In this document: one piece after another, positions 23,986 through 34,518 of the stretch
Layout: every line of letters starts with the position of its first letter
Numbering within the stretch: the first letter of the stretch is position 1
Origin: Leptobrachium leishanense
Lineage: Eukaryota; Chordata; Amphibia; Anura; Megophryidae
DNA length: 64,000 bases
Assembly (NCBI GenBank): GCA_009667805.1
Contig: CM019067.1
Coordinates: forward strand, 162,707,049-162,771,048
Reading direction: 5' to 3'
Translations under genes and position numbers: made by a program
Notes under the pieces: generated by a model
What the model saw: the letters and a program-made list of their open reading frames with translations, nothing else
Databases searched by the model: none
What the model was told of the DNA's origin: nothing

Positions 23986-25690
23986 ATTGAGTTGTTACAG
24001 AAATACAAAGTAGTAAAATGCAAGATATTAACACAAAACCAAATACACAGATTAACAGAAAATAAATATGTAGGAAATAAAGTCATTATGTTACATGTTT
24101 GCAGGTGCATTCTGTATATAGTCAATGTGTTACATGTTTTTTACAGGTGCATAATGATATGTATTGAATCTGTTGAGCCTTCTGAAAATAGATATGACAT
24201 TTGTGTGGGTTGTGCTATAAAACGTTACTTCAAATAGAGTTTAAATCTTAAAGCATGAAATAAGCTCAGCACACAGTGATGAAATGGCCCAGCATTGAAG
24301 AGGTTAATGTATGTATAGTTTTTCCTGTCATTGGCTTGATATGTGTTCATATTTGGAAGCATTTTTTATTAAGTTTGCAGGTTATATTTATGTTAATAAC
24401 TATCATAAATAAATTAAATCATATTCCTTTGAGAGAGGTCTTGTCTTGTCTTGCTTTACAATAAGTCAACACAGCTACCTTGAAAAAAATGTTTTAATTG
24501 TTTTATTTTGCGACTGTAGTACTATATTTGAAAAAAGTGCTGAAGCTTTCAGCAATTGGACGAACACATACTCAGCATTCTGCCGGTGCCTGTGATCTGT
24601 GCACACTGAGAAAGAAGAGAAGCATTATTATCTTAAACCTTTATGCTAATGGTTGCTGAAATATTGAGAAACATGCTAAAGAAAATTACTTTCAATATTA
24701 GTATATTCTAAGTACTTCACGCTGTTCTTAAAATTCTCGATTCCGGTTCAGGTTTTCTGGCTCTGCAGATCTCAGTGTTAAATGTAATTGAAAATATTTC
24801 CAAAGTTTAATGTGAATATTTGGGCAAAAACGTTATTACCTTTTTGGCCTTGGAGCTGCAATAGTGCTGACTCTGATTAACATTACCTGCACGAGAAGAG
24901 TAATATATTGTCAGTTTTATGGGGTTAACTGAAGTTCAGAAATTATTGCAAACTTTTATATTAGTCAATAAAATGCAGGTACTGTAGTTAATTACAATGT
25001 AGTTCATTATCATTTGATGTATAGGTAATATACTGTACAGCATGCTAAAAGCTTTCCACGAGAACCAAAACATTCTACATGCAAGTGAAGAACAAAAATG
25101 AATATATGTGTCAATATAATAATAATATTCTCTGAGCAAATATAAGAACGTAGGAATATGTTACTATCCGTATCATTCAAATGCAAGATAATCTGTAACT
25201 GGCATTTAAATTATAGTGTTTTATTTGTAGTTAGTGCCCATAATAATGATATGATAATATATGAATTCATATTGTCTAGATAAAACGAAGCCATAAAACA
25301 AAACTATGCTAAAAATCATAGCATACAAATGGATAATTTATCCTTTATTCCAAGATAAAGAGAAGATGGATATGCCAAGAATTGAAACCTTGGAACAGAA
25401 GAATTTAAAAGAATGGGGAGGAGGGTACTCATTTGCAACAATGATTTAACCACATGCTTTTGGTCATATAGAACAGTGGGTTTTAGTCCATGTCTATATA
25501 AAATGATAATTCTTTATGTTATGGCATTGTCCACTTGGCAATCTGGCCAATTACCCGTACATGGCTATGTAATTTAGCAGATGAAATATTGGTTTGCAGT
25601 AGAGGGTCGGGTTTGCTTTATGCTCCAAGATAAAAAAAAATCTAAATTAATTTCAAACAATGGTTATACTGAACCTCCACTCATTGTCTA
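23986..25690. other. No gene; AT-rich sequence
   Basis: About 1.7 kb without a recognisable domain. CTCAGCACACAGTGATGAAATGG at 24266 resembles the end of the TTAA elements (49440-49483), so a small remnant may be present. Confidence 0.5.
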
Positions 25691-25693
25691 CTA

Positions 25694-25876
25694 CAGTGGT
25701 TCCTAACCGTGGTCCTCAAGTACCCCTAACAGGGCAGGTTTTAAGGATTGCCTTGGGAAAATGCAGACTGAATCTTGTAATCACTGAGCAGCAAATCATG
25801 TTTCCTGGGCTGTGCTTCAGATATCTGGAAAATCTGACACGTTGGGGTACTTGAGGACCGCGGATGGGAACCACTG
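25694..25876. mobile_element. hAT-type MITE, 183 bp
   Basis: The inverted ends CAGTGGTTCCTAACCGTGGT and GGACCGCGGATGGGAACCACTG extend to CCTCAAGTACCCC / GGGGTACTTGAGG. The flanks GTCTACTA and CTCTACCA agree at 6 of 8 positions, which fits a decayed 8-bp duplication. There is no coding sequence. Confidence 0.8.
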
Positions 25877-25923
25877 CTCTACCACATGCCTTCCAGAAGA
25901 AGATCCATAAAAAAAACACTTAC

Positions 25924-26801
25924 AGGGTTATTCAAAGAGAGCCGATCTGGCACCGAAAGGTAACCAAACACTGAAATTCAGTATACGGTTACCTTTCCTT
26001 GCCATTCGGCTATTCAGAGAGCAGGCAGTTTGCCAAATCTTGGGGAATTGCCTGCACATACGGTGCCTGTTCGGTGCCTGTTCGAGGGCAGTCAAATCCC
26101 CATAGAGAAGCAATGCTTCATCTATTTAGAGAACACCAAACGGCAGGGAAAAGTTGCCAAAATGCCCTGCTGTTCGGTGGTCTCATTCGACCAGATTTAT
26201 TCAGGCGATTCCCATAGTCTTCAATGTTAAAAATATTCCCATTTTAATTCAAAATCTAATAAACTGTTTAATCTTATATTTTGCAGTAAAAAGTCTCTTT
26301 ATTCATAGATTTTTTTGGATCTTTTAGGCATTTTTGGGATTTATTTTGCAAACGTTTTTCCTTTTTTTAAAATAGTTTTTTTTTTCCTTTTTCTGTAACA
26401 GACCTTTTTATTATCATTCATTGGATCTTATATGTAAATTCCAAGCATTTTCGCTCAGTAGTTTTTTGCAAACAGCGTTTCAAATTTCAAACTTTCAAGC
26501 GTAATGTTTTTTGTTTTTTTTCACCTCATACGTCTGCCTGTTGGGTTTTTCTTGCGGCTGCTCTGCGCTGTGATCGGCGGCTAGTCGGGTTTCTCCAGCA
26601 GGGTTTGGCAGGGTTAATCCAGCTGTTTTCTGTGGGTTTCGGTGAGTTTTCTGTGAGTGTTCGGTGAGTTTTCTGTGGGTTTGCGGCGGGTTTTCCCTGC
26701 ACTACGGGGGCACTGCGGTGCTTGCTGAATAGCCCAGAAGTGCAGGGAATGAAAAGTCACCGAACGTACGGTGACTTTTCGATTCTTTTTGAATAACCCT
26801 G
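25924..26801. mobile_element. MITE with CAGGGTTATTCAAAGAGA ends
   Basis: The left end is CAGGGTTATTCAAAGAGA and the right end TTTTTGAATAACCCTG. Further in, GGTTACCTTTCC and CCGAAAGGTAACC form inner inverted boxes. A second, truncated copy starts at 34131. The right half has repeated GTGAGTTTTCTGTG units (26630-26690). Small frames (25999-26230) lie in inverted repeats and are not genes. Confidence 0.8.
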
Positions 26802-26804
26802 TTT

Positions 26805-27056
26805 ATTATTATTACTACATTGTCCATGTTATGTATAAGAGGAAACTGTTTGAATGTTGGAAATGAGTCATTGAAGTTTGCACGTAAAAAAGCGCATACC
26901 TGCATCAATGAGCCATCCAAGATTCTGACAAATCTCAATTTGATTGAACAGAATGCAACGTCTAATAAAGTTATAATTTTATAAACTACATATTTTGGTT
27001 TGAAGGGGGTTTAGAAAGGTAAGTGACTTTTTTTAAATACTTTTTTTATAGGTGCT
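26805..27056. other. No gene
   Basis: Short AT-rich spacer between two transposons; nothing recognised. Confidence 0.5.
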
Positions 27057-27450
27057 TGAGGCTGGGGTCAGATGAGCGTAGTGTTCATGTCCATGATTGC
27101 GCCTAAAAGTACACCCGTGATAGCATGACAGATAGCCCATCGGAGCCCGTTACACGAAGTACGTCCGCACTGAACTGCAGACGCACAATGGCCGCGGTCC
27201 ACGGACGCAAGGCAGGCAAGAACGTACAACTCCTAGAACGGCCGCACAAAGTGCGCTGCGTCCGCAACGTCCGCATAGCTTTGTGTGTGAGTGATGGAAC
27301 GTGTTCAGACGGACTGCATTTATACGTCCATCATTTTTCACTGACAAAATGGTTTCGCTTTTTATTTTATTTTCTCTCCTACATCCGTCAAAATATACGT
27401 CAGAGATAAACGGACTGTGTGGCCACTACTGCGTCTTCCGTACTGACGTA

Positions 27451-29077
27451 CAGTCATGGCCGAAATTGTTGGCACCCCCGACATTTTTTCCCAGAAAATC
27501 AAGTATTTCTCACAGAAAAGTAATGCAGTAACACATGTTTTGCTATACACATATTTATTCCCTTTGTGTGTATTGGAACAAAACAAAAAAGGGAGGAAAA
27601 AAAGCAAATTGGACATAATGTAACACAAAACTCCAAAAATGGGCTGGACAAAATTATTGGCACCCTTTAAAAATTGTGGATAAATAAGATTGTTTCAAGC
27701 ATGTGATGTTCCTGTAAACTCACCTGAGGCAAGTAACAGGTGTGGGCAATATAAAAATCACACCTGAAAGCAGATAAAAAGGAGAGAAGTTCACTTAGTC
27801 TTTGCATTGTGTGTCTGTGTGTGCCACACTAAGCATGGACAACAGAAGGAGGTGAAGAGAACTGTCTGAGGACTTGAGAACCAAAATTGTGGAAAAATAT
27901 CAACAATCTCAAGGTTACAAGTCCATCTCCAGAGATCTAGGTTTTCCTTTGCCACAGTGCACAACATTATCAAGAAGTTTGCAACCCATGGCGCTGTAGC
28001 TAATCTCTCTGTGAGTGGACGGAAGAGAAAAATTGATGAAAGGTTGCAACACAGGATAGTCCGGATGGTGGATAAGCGCCCCCAAACAAGTTCCAAAGAA
28101 ATTCAAGTTTTCCTGCAGGCTCAGGGAGCATCAGTGTCAGCGCGAACTATCCGTCGACATGTAAATGAAATGAAACGCTATGGCAGGAGACCCAGGAGGA
28201 CCCCACTGCTAACACAGAGACCTAAAAAAGCAAGACGACAGTTTGCCAAAATGTACTTGAGTAAACCAAAATCCTTCTGGGAAAACGTCTTGTGGACAGA
28301 TGAGACCGAGATAGAGCTTTTTGGCAAAGCACATCATTCTACTGTTTACCGAAAATGTAATGAGGCCTACAAAGAAAAGAACACAGTACCTACAGTGAAA
28401 TATGGTAGAGGTTCAATGATGTTATGGGGTTGTTTGCTGCCTCTGACACTGGGTGCCTTGAATGTGTGCAAGGCATCATGAAATCTGAGGATTACCAAAG
28501 GATTTTGGGTCGCACTGTAGAGCCCAGTGTCAGAAAGCTGGGTTTGCATCCAAGATCTTGGGTCGTCCAGCAGGACAATGACCACAAAATTACGTCAAAA
28601 AGCACCCAGAAATGGATGACAACAAAGCGCTGGAGAGTTCTGAAGTGGCCAGCAATGAGTCTAGATCTAAATCCCATTGAACACCAGTGGAGAGATCTTA
28701 AAATTGCTGTTGGGAAAAGGCACCCTACCAATAAGGAAGCAGTTTGCAAAGAAAGAGTGGTCCAAAATTCCAGGTGAGAGGTGTAAGAAGCTTATTGATG
28801 GTTATAGGAAGCGACTGATTTCAGTTATTTTTTCCAAAGGGTGTGCAACCAAATATTAAGTTAAGGGTGCCAATAATTTTGTCCAGCCCATTTTTGGAGT
28901 TTTGTGTGACATTATGTCCAATTTGCTTTTTTCCTCCCTTTTTTTGTTTTGTTCCAATACACACAAAGGGAATAAACATGTGTATAGCAAAACATGTCTT
29001 ACTGCAATACTTTTCTGTGAGAAATACTTGATTTTCTGGAAAAATGTCTGGGGTGCCAACAATTTCGGCCATGACTG
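27451..29077 (+). mobile_element. Tc1-type transposon, inactive
   Basis: The ends CAGTCATGGCCGAAATTGTT and AACAATTTCGGCCATGACTG are near-perfect inverted copies flanked by TA (27449-27450, 29078-29079). They run on through GGCACCCC and an inverted ~150-bp subterminal region. The element is 1627 bp. Confidence 0.95.
27835..28859 (+). pseudogene. Tc1 transposase, frameshifted
   Basis: The helix-turn-helix part (KYQQSQGYKSISRDL) leads into the frame at 27957, which holds RTIRRHVNEM, RRPRRTPLL and the first catalytic D in LWTDETEIELFG. The frame shifts near 28430 in the glycine-box region (GSMMLWGC). A second frame carries VQQDNDHKITSKS and LNPIEHQW, with 34 residues between D and E. A further shift lies near 28730, after which the C-terminus (FSKGCATKY) ends at 28859. 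All three catalytic residues survive, but the protein would not be made as one chain. Confidence 0.9.
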
Positions 29078-29137
29078 TACGTCCGTGTACACGGACGTAC
29101 AGTCCGTAGAAATCACGCTCGTCTGACCCTAGCCTAA

Positions 29138-29568
29138 GGTGTAACAATATTGATGTTCTACAGATGCCGACATTATCAGAAATTGAGATATTGTGTGTGA
29201 TACTGAAGAAAAATTTTGCATCTCCAATAAACAGCTGAATAAAATCAAATCCGTGTCTTATCAAAATCAAGTCTTATTAAGGAATAATGGTAAACAACAT
29301 ATTTTCTAGGTGACTCTAATATTTGCTTAATGATTAGATTACAATATTTAAATACCAAAATGAATATGTTACAATAATCTGAATTTACTTTACTGGCTTT
29401 AATATGTAGATAAAAGAAAACATAAAACATAATTTATTCCACAATCATACTTTTACTTTTAATACCAGTTTTTTTATGTACATTAAAAAGGATCAGTAAT
29501 GTACATAAAAAAACATGAAACACACATACATACAACACATTTACACATATAATTATATATACAGTATA
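29138..29568. other. No gene; AT-rich sequence
   Basis: Nothing recognised; a short inverted pair TTTTTTATGTACATTAAAAA / GTACATAAAAAAAC occurs near 29470-29512. Confidence 0.45.
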
Positions 29569-29845
29569 TGGTGTCCATAAAGTCTCTTTACAATTTCAAA
29601 AATGTATTACAAAGGCAAATGAAAAGACAAATACGTGAAAATTATTACAAAATGAGACGTATATATTTAAGTTTTTTTGCCTCATTTCATACACCTCTAT
29701 ATGGGCACCATTAGTTGCACGAAGCACATCAAGACGGTACTCGATTTCTTGCCATGTTCTCATTTTGTAATAATTTTCACTTATCTGTCTTTTCATTTGC
29801 CTTTGTAATACGTTTTTGAAATTGTAAAGAGACTTTATAGACACC

Positions 29846-29848
<3 letters not shown>
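29569..29848. mobile_element. IS630/mariner-like MITE with ~85-bp inverted ends
   Basis: GTGTCCATAAAGTCTCTTTA at the left is complementary to TAAAGAGACTTTATAGACAC at the right. The similarity continues through AAAGGCAAATGAAAAGACA to ATTACAAAATGAGA. The short middle, read on the minus strand, encodes ATNGAHIE, which resembles the C-terminus of IS630-like transposases. This is probably an internally deleted copy. A TA run (29848-29878) follows directly. Confidence 0.8.
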
Positions 29849-29880
<32 letters not shown>

Positions 29881-29883
<3 letters not shown>

Positions 29884-30250
29884 CCATGGAGAGAGCACTC
29901 CAGACAAACACATTCAAAAACCTGCAACAACAGCTCCATGCATGGGTAACCTTGATCTGCGGAAGCTCCGTGAAGGGACCTGTTCCTCAGTAAGTGAGTT
30001 TATCCCATTATGGGCAGTCATTAGGTTTGCAGAGTAGGACCTGCCAGAGGGTGGATTACATTGACGCTGTTGGCAGGCTTAAGCAATTCACAGCCGTTCA
30101 TTGCGAACCAAATTTCCACCATTTTATTCAGCAAACCTCAGAGTTATGAAATTTTCACCATGTGGTAAAAGCTGGTATTATGTACCCATGCATGGAGCTG
30201 TTGTTGCAGGTTTTTGAATGTGTTTGTCTGGAGTGCTCTCTCCATGGTTT
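29881..30250 (+). mobile_element. Penelope-like terminal fragment with inverted copy
   Basis: The segment 29945-30250 matches the 3' terminal region of the Penelope-like element at 53216-53520 in opposite orientation (CCTTGATCTGCGG, then GGTGGATTACATTGACGCTG and GGCAGGCTTAAGCAATTCAC). A ~66-bp piece of its end (CTCCAGACAAACACATTC...) is repeated in inverted orientation at 29881-29949. Such partial inverted copies of the terminal repeat are common in Penelope-like elements. Confidence 0.72.
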
Positions 30251-30338
30251 TGTTTTGTATTTTATTTTGAGACGCACCCGCACTGAAACGCTTAGTTAAG
30301 GCTGAGTGCTACCCCCATGTGTTTTTTTTATATATATA

Positions 30339-30819
30339 TATATAGTGTGTTTTTTATTGCAGAAGCCACTTGCACATCACAGCAATTCGATGAATTGCAT
30401 CCCAGAGTTCCTGTGCCACATTCCCCATATGCAGCAAGGAATTCTGGGTAGGATATGCAAATGACATCTGTCTCACTTTTATGCATCCTGGGTCTGTTAT
30501 TACACAGATCCCTAAAATCAATGCTATGTCACACTATGGCTTTGTAGCAGAGATAAGGTTTATGCAACTGGTCAAAGCCACTCCTAGGACAGCTCTGTTT
30601 CGGGTTTATTGGACCCTCATCAGATAGGAGCTAGGCATGATGACCAGTGCTCTGGGATGCAATTCATCAAATTGCTGTGATGTGTAAGTGGCTTCTGCAA
30701 TAATAAACACGCTTATTATAGTGTGGAGGCTTTTTATCTCACTTTTTGTCCTCCACCGCAACTCTTGTAGATACTGATTGCCCTATGGGTCCCAAGCATC
30801 CACTGCAACTGGTCATCAT
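30339..30819. repeat. Inverted-repeat element, left part
   Basis: 30345-30640 is the reverse complement of 33036-33330. A direct copy of the distal part of 33262-33365 follows at 30650-30790 (CTCTGGGATGCAATTCAT to GTGGAGGCTTTTTATCTCAC). The hAT copy at 30820 sits within it. The minus strand at 30579-30634 holds a hammerhead-like motif. The class is unknown; Penelope-like or another ribozyme-bearing retroelement is plausible. Confidence 0.72.
30579..30634 (-). ncRNA. Hammerhead ribozyme-like motif, type I (left copy)
   Basis: On the minus strand the order is stem I CTCCTA, core CTGATGA (30623-30617), stem II GGG...CCC around a TCCAATAAA loop, core GAAA (30601-30598), and a 4-bp stem III ACAG-AG-CTGT. 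GTC (30590-30588, expected cleavage after C) follows, then TAGGAG pairing with stem I. All conserved core bases (CUGAnGA, GAAA, UH) are present. The pair next to the cleavage site (C/T) is a mismatch, so activity is uncertain. Hammerheads are known in Penelope-like elements and in amphibian genomes. Confidence 0.7.
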
Positions 30820-31269
30820 TAGGGATGAGCTGTTCGGTTCGATCAGTTCGGAGTTCGATTCGAACTTTGGTAATTAAACTTTTTGGCCTGTTCGGTTCGA
30901 GTTCTAAAAAAAAAAAAATTTAAAAAAGTATAAACAATGCTTAAAAAATACAAAAAAATCTAGAAATAAAGAGACTCTTTACTGCAGAATATTATAAGCA
31001 ACAGTTTATTAGATATTGAATTAAAAAATAATGTCTACATGCAAAGATTCTCACCTCTAAATGACCTGTGTTCTCACATGCCGTAAACAACAGGTGTTAA
31101 TTAGTGTTATAACATGTGCTTTTAATTAGTCTGGTCTCATGAATTTGATACATTGTCTGTAGACTGAGGGTGTGGTGTCTCCTGAACATGTATCAAACAA
31201 CACCTGTGCTTCTGAGAAGTGTTCATTTCTCTACTAAATCTTCCTCTGATATGCTGTGTAACCCCTTAA

Positions 31270-32583
31270 CCCTGCATTTCACTGCTGTGTGCTCAGCTCA
31301 TTTTAACCGCTTTCGCTCATCATGTTTAAACGCGATTTGAAGCCACATTTTATTAAAAGACCCAGACATATTAGATATTGTTCTTTCTGGCAGACTCCGC
31401 AGATTCATAATATATAATTTTTATATGTATACGTCATGTCCTGCCTGCATATTATGACAAAAAATGCAATACAAATTGAATTTTTAATCATCTGCCGTGT
31501 GTAAAGTGTTTTTTTTTCACATTTTAGCACATGAGCGTTTGCGGTTATGTTTTCTATGGGGTGCGCTTGTACAAGAATTAGAAATGGGGAGTTGTTACAT
31601 TTTGTGGGGGGAATTACGTGATTTATAGCAAACACACCCCATAGAAAAAATCATTAGTGCAGCATCCTTGTTCACATTATAATTGAAATGTGAACAATAT
31701 TGCTGCATTAATAAAAATAACACACAAATAATGCATGTTTTTTTTTTCTTACTTTATACCTGATCATGTTGGGTATCATTCGAAAGGCCATGCTCAGGCC
31801 TTTCGATTGACACCCTCCATGACCCCCTAGCTGCCACTGTTCTGGAGATATCGGGGTTCAAATGAACCCCCTATCTCCACCAGGGGATTCCAGGCAGCTA
31901 GGGGTTCCTCGGCTATCTGACGTCATCACGCTATGCGTGAGGACGTCAAGCAGTGAGGGGGACCCGGGGGTCAAGCCGCCATCCAAGATGGTGGCCCCCA
32001 CCGGAGCTAGGCCGCACTTCGGCGCCTCATGGCATCTCTATACACAGCCCCATCAGCATCTCTTTACACAGCCTCACAGCATCTCTATACACAACCCCAT
32101 CAGCATCTCTATACACATACAGCATCTATATACACAACCCCATCAGCATCTCGATACACAGCACCTCTATACACAACCCCATCAGCATCTCTATACACAG
32201 CATCTCTATACACAACCTCATAGCATCTCTAAACACAACCCCATCAGCATCTCTATATACCCGTATCTCTATACACAGCCACACAGCATCTCTATACACA
32301 ACCCCCAGGATCCCCCCTCCCTTCCAGGTGATCTCCCGGCATTGCCGGGGGGTCGCCTGGAAATGATGTCATCGCGCATGGCGCGATGACTTCATTTATG
32401 TCGGGAGGAGCTTGACTTCAGCGTCTGAGGATGCTGAAGTCAGAACGCCACGGGACCCAGGACAGAGAGGTGAGTATCTCCGCCTGGGGTCCCGCTAAGC
32501 TGATGATGTGTGGGACACGTCCTCCTCAGCATACAGCGGGAGTAACTGAGGACGTGTCCCACATGTCATCAGCAGTGAAGGGG
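31270..32583. mobile_element. TTAA-flanked element inside the hAT copy
   Basis: It is bounded by TTAA (31266-31269, 32584-32587) with related ends CCCTGCATTTCACTGCTG and CAGCAGTGAAGGGG. It has no transposase. The left ~500 bp matches 42622 downward in the third hAT copy. TTAA targets fit piggyBac or Kolobok; the superfamily is not settled. Confidence 0.7.
32034..32310 (+). repeat. Minisatellite, ~24-bp unit
   Basis: About 11 units of CATCTCTATACACAACCCCA with CAG, some shortened. The three overlapping open frames (31862-32389, 31953-32366, 32029-32223) arise because the repeat is open in every frame; they are not genes. Confidence 0.88.
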
Positions 32584-33033
32584 TTAAAAATGTCTTTTTT
32601 TTAACTTTTTGACCTTGTTTCCTGTCCCCCAGGGCACTACCCGGAGCCGGACATTGTTTTTATATGTTTCTATACATCCTAGAAATCTGCCACTTCACGG
32701 GCAGGTTATGGGGACCTCCTAGGCACGATATTTGAAGAAATTTTTCATTTTTATTTTTAACCCTTATTTCATGGAAAACTCACTGTCTCTTTAAAAACGT
32801 TTTTCTTTTTTACTTTTTGTCTTTGTTTCCTGTCCCCCAGGGCACTACCGGGACCCCCATACACCTTTTATGGCAAATATCTAGCATATATGCCCTCTTG
32901 GAGGGCACTCTAAAAATCGAATTTTGAGTCCCATTAACTTGTATTGAGTTCGAGTTCGAATTAGAACTTTTGAAAAGTTCAAGTTCGAATGCGAACCGAA
33001 CTCGGGGGTGTTCGGCTCATCCCTAGTCATCAT

Positions 33034-33390
33034 GCCTAGCTCCTAACTGATGAGGGTCCAACAAACCCAAAACAGCGCTGTCCTAGGAGTGGCTTCGACC
33101 AGTTGCATAAACCTTATCTCTGCTAGAAAGCCACAGTGTGGCATAGCATTGATTTTAGGGATCTGTGTAATAACAGACCCAGGATGCATAAAAGTGAGAC
33201 AGATGTCATTTGCACATCCTACCCAGAATTCCTTGCTGCATATGGGGAATGTGGCACAGGAGCTCTGGGATGCAATTCATCGAATTGCTGTGATGTGCAA
33301 GTGGCTTCTGCAATAATAAACACACTTATTATAGTGTGGAGGCTTTTTATCTCACTTTATAGCCTCCACCACAACTCCAGTAGATAAATA
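33034..33390. repeat. Inverted-repeat element, right part
   Basis: This continues the element interrupted by the hAT copy and is the complement of 30345-30640 over most of its length. Landmarks: AGGATGCATAAAAGTGAGAC, CCAGAATTCCTTGCTGCATA, AATAATAAACACACTTATTA. The small frames 33050-33387 have no domain. Confidence 0.7.
33037..33092 (+). ncRNA. Hammerhead ribozyme-like motif, type I (right copy)
   Basis: Inverted second copy of the motif at 30579-30634: CTCCTA, CTGATGA (33047-33053), GGG...CCC with TCCAACAAA loop, AAAA (33069-33072), ACAG-CG-CTGT, GTC (33080-33082) and TAGGAG. Here the first base of the GAAA box is A in place of G, a change at a catalytic core position, so this copy is probably inactive. 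Confidence 0.62.
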
Positions 33391-34130
33391 AAGAATATCA
33401 CGCAGAGTTTGAGCACCTACTTAATGTGCAATAATTACCATAACATATTTAGAAATGTAGGCAGTGATAATTAAGTATTAAGGGCTTTACTCTGTTTATT
33501 GAGCCCAGAATTCATTTCTTCAAAAAATTATTATTAGTTTGAACATACCTTGTCATTTTGATTATATTACCCATTATAAATATGCAAAAGAATCTGGACT
33601 GTTTACTGAATATCCAACTACACTTCCATATTGATGAAGGTCACCTCTTTGAGAAAGGTTAATATCACACCACACAAAACATTTTCAGCAATAAATTCCA
33701 TTCTTTTGTCTTCATTCCATGCCTGAATCACATATTAGAAATTTGATTGAAAATGTTCTACCTCTTCCTTCTTCTTAGACAGTTTATTTATATGTGTTAT
33801 GCAGAGACATGAACTGATGGTCTGTAATTTTTTTTATATTTTAACCATTCAATCCTATTAATACAGACGACCAATAGGTTTTAACATGAAAACCCTTGAT
33901 CAAAAGGATACTTGTAGATATTGAATGGTATTGTAAGCAATTGAATTGATTAGAACAAAGTAAGATACAATCTGAGCATTTAGAATGTTATAGTATGAAT
34001 GAATGTAGAACAACATATAGCATCCCAGCTGGGCCCACTGTTTCCACTAGGCATTTGCCTAGTGCCAGGACTACAGCCACAGCCAAAACACAGAAAGTAA
34101 TGAGAAAGAAAAAGTATAATTGCAACTATG
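33391..34130. other. No gene; AT-rich sequence
   Basis: Nothing recognised on either strand. Confidence 0.5.
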
Positions 34131-34518
34131 GGGGTTATTCAAAGAGATCTGAATTGTGGCCGAAAGGTAACCAAACACTGAAATTCAGAGTACGGTTACC
34201 TTTCCCGGCCATTTGGCTATTCAGAGAGCAGGCAGTTCGCCAAATCTTGGCGAATTGCCTGCACATACGGTGCCTGTTCGAGGGCAGTGAATCCCCATAG
34301 AGAAGCAATGCTTTGTCTATTCAGAGAACACCAAACAACAGGGAAAAGTTGCCAAAGTGCCCTGCTATTCGGTGGTTTCATTCGACAGGTTTATTCAGGA
34401 GGATCCCATAGGCTTCAATGTTAAAAATATTCCCGTTTTAATTCAATATCTAAAAACCGTTTAATATTATATTCTGCAGTAAAAAGTCTCTTTATTTATA
34501 GAATTTTTAGGATCTCTG
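34131..34518. mobile_element. Truncated copy of the 25924-26801 MITE
   Basis: GGGTTATTCAAAGAGATCTG, CCGAAAGGTAACCAAACACT and AGCAGGCAGTTCGCCAAATC follow the order of the full copy up to its 'CTTTATTTATAGA' region. The copy then stops at the Tc1 at 34519. The other half is not found beyond that Tc1, so the right part was lost. Confidence 0.75.

Larger units (their letters stand above)
27060..29134. mobile_element. PIF/Harbinger-like MITE, split by a Tc1
   Basis: The ends GGCTGGGGTCAGATGAGCG and CGCTCGTCTGACCCTAGCC are inverted copies, flanked by TGA and TAA (a decayed 3-bp TWA duplication). Without the Tc1 at 27451-29077 it is ~450 bp, like its relatives at 39438-39864, 40719-41151 and 46113-46449. 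GTCCG/CGGAC boxes recur inside. Confidence 0.82.
30820..33025 (+). mobile_element. Non-autonomous hAT copy
   Basis: It shares the TAGGGATGAGC ends with the element at 2514 and has an exact 8-bp duplication GTCATCAT (30812-30819, 33026-33033). It is 2206 bp. The 3' part (~32600-33000) matches the tail of the 2514 element (CATACACCTTTTATGGCAAA, TATATGCCCTCTTGGAGGGC). It has no transposase. A TTAA element occupies 31270-32583. Confidence 0.92.

Noticed and set aside
31862..32389. 175-aa and two overlapping open frames on the + strand
   Set aside because: They exist because the 24-bp minisatellite is open in all three frames; no domain and no codon bias.
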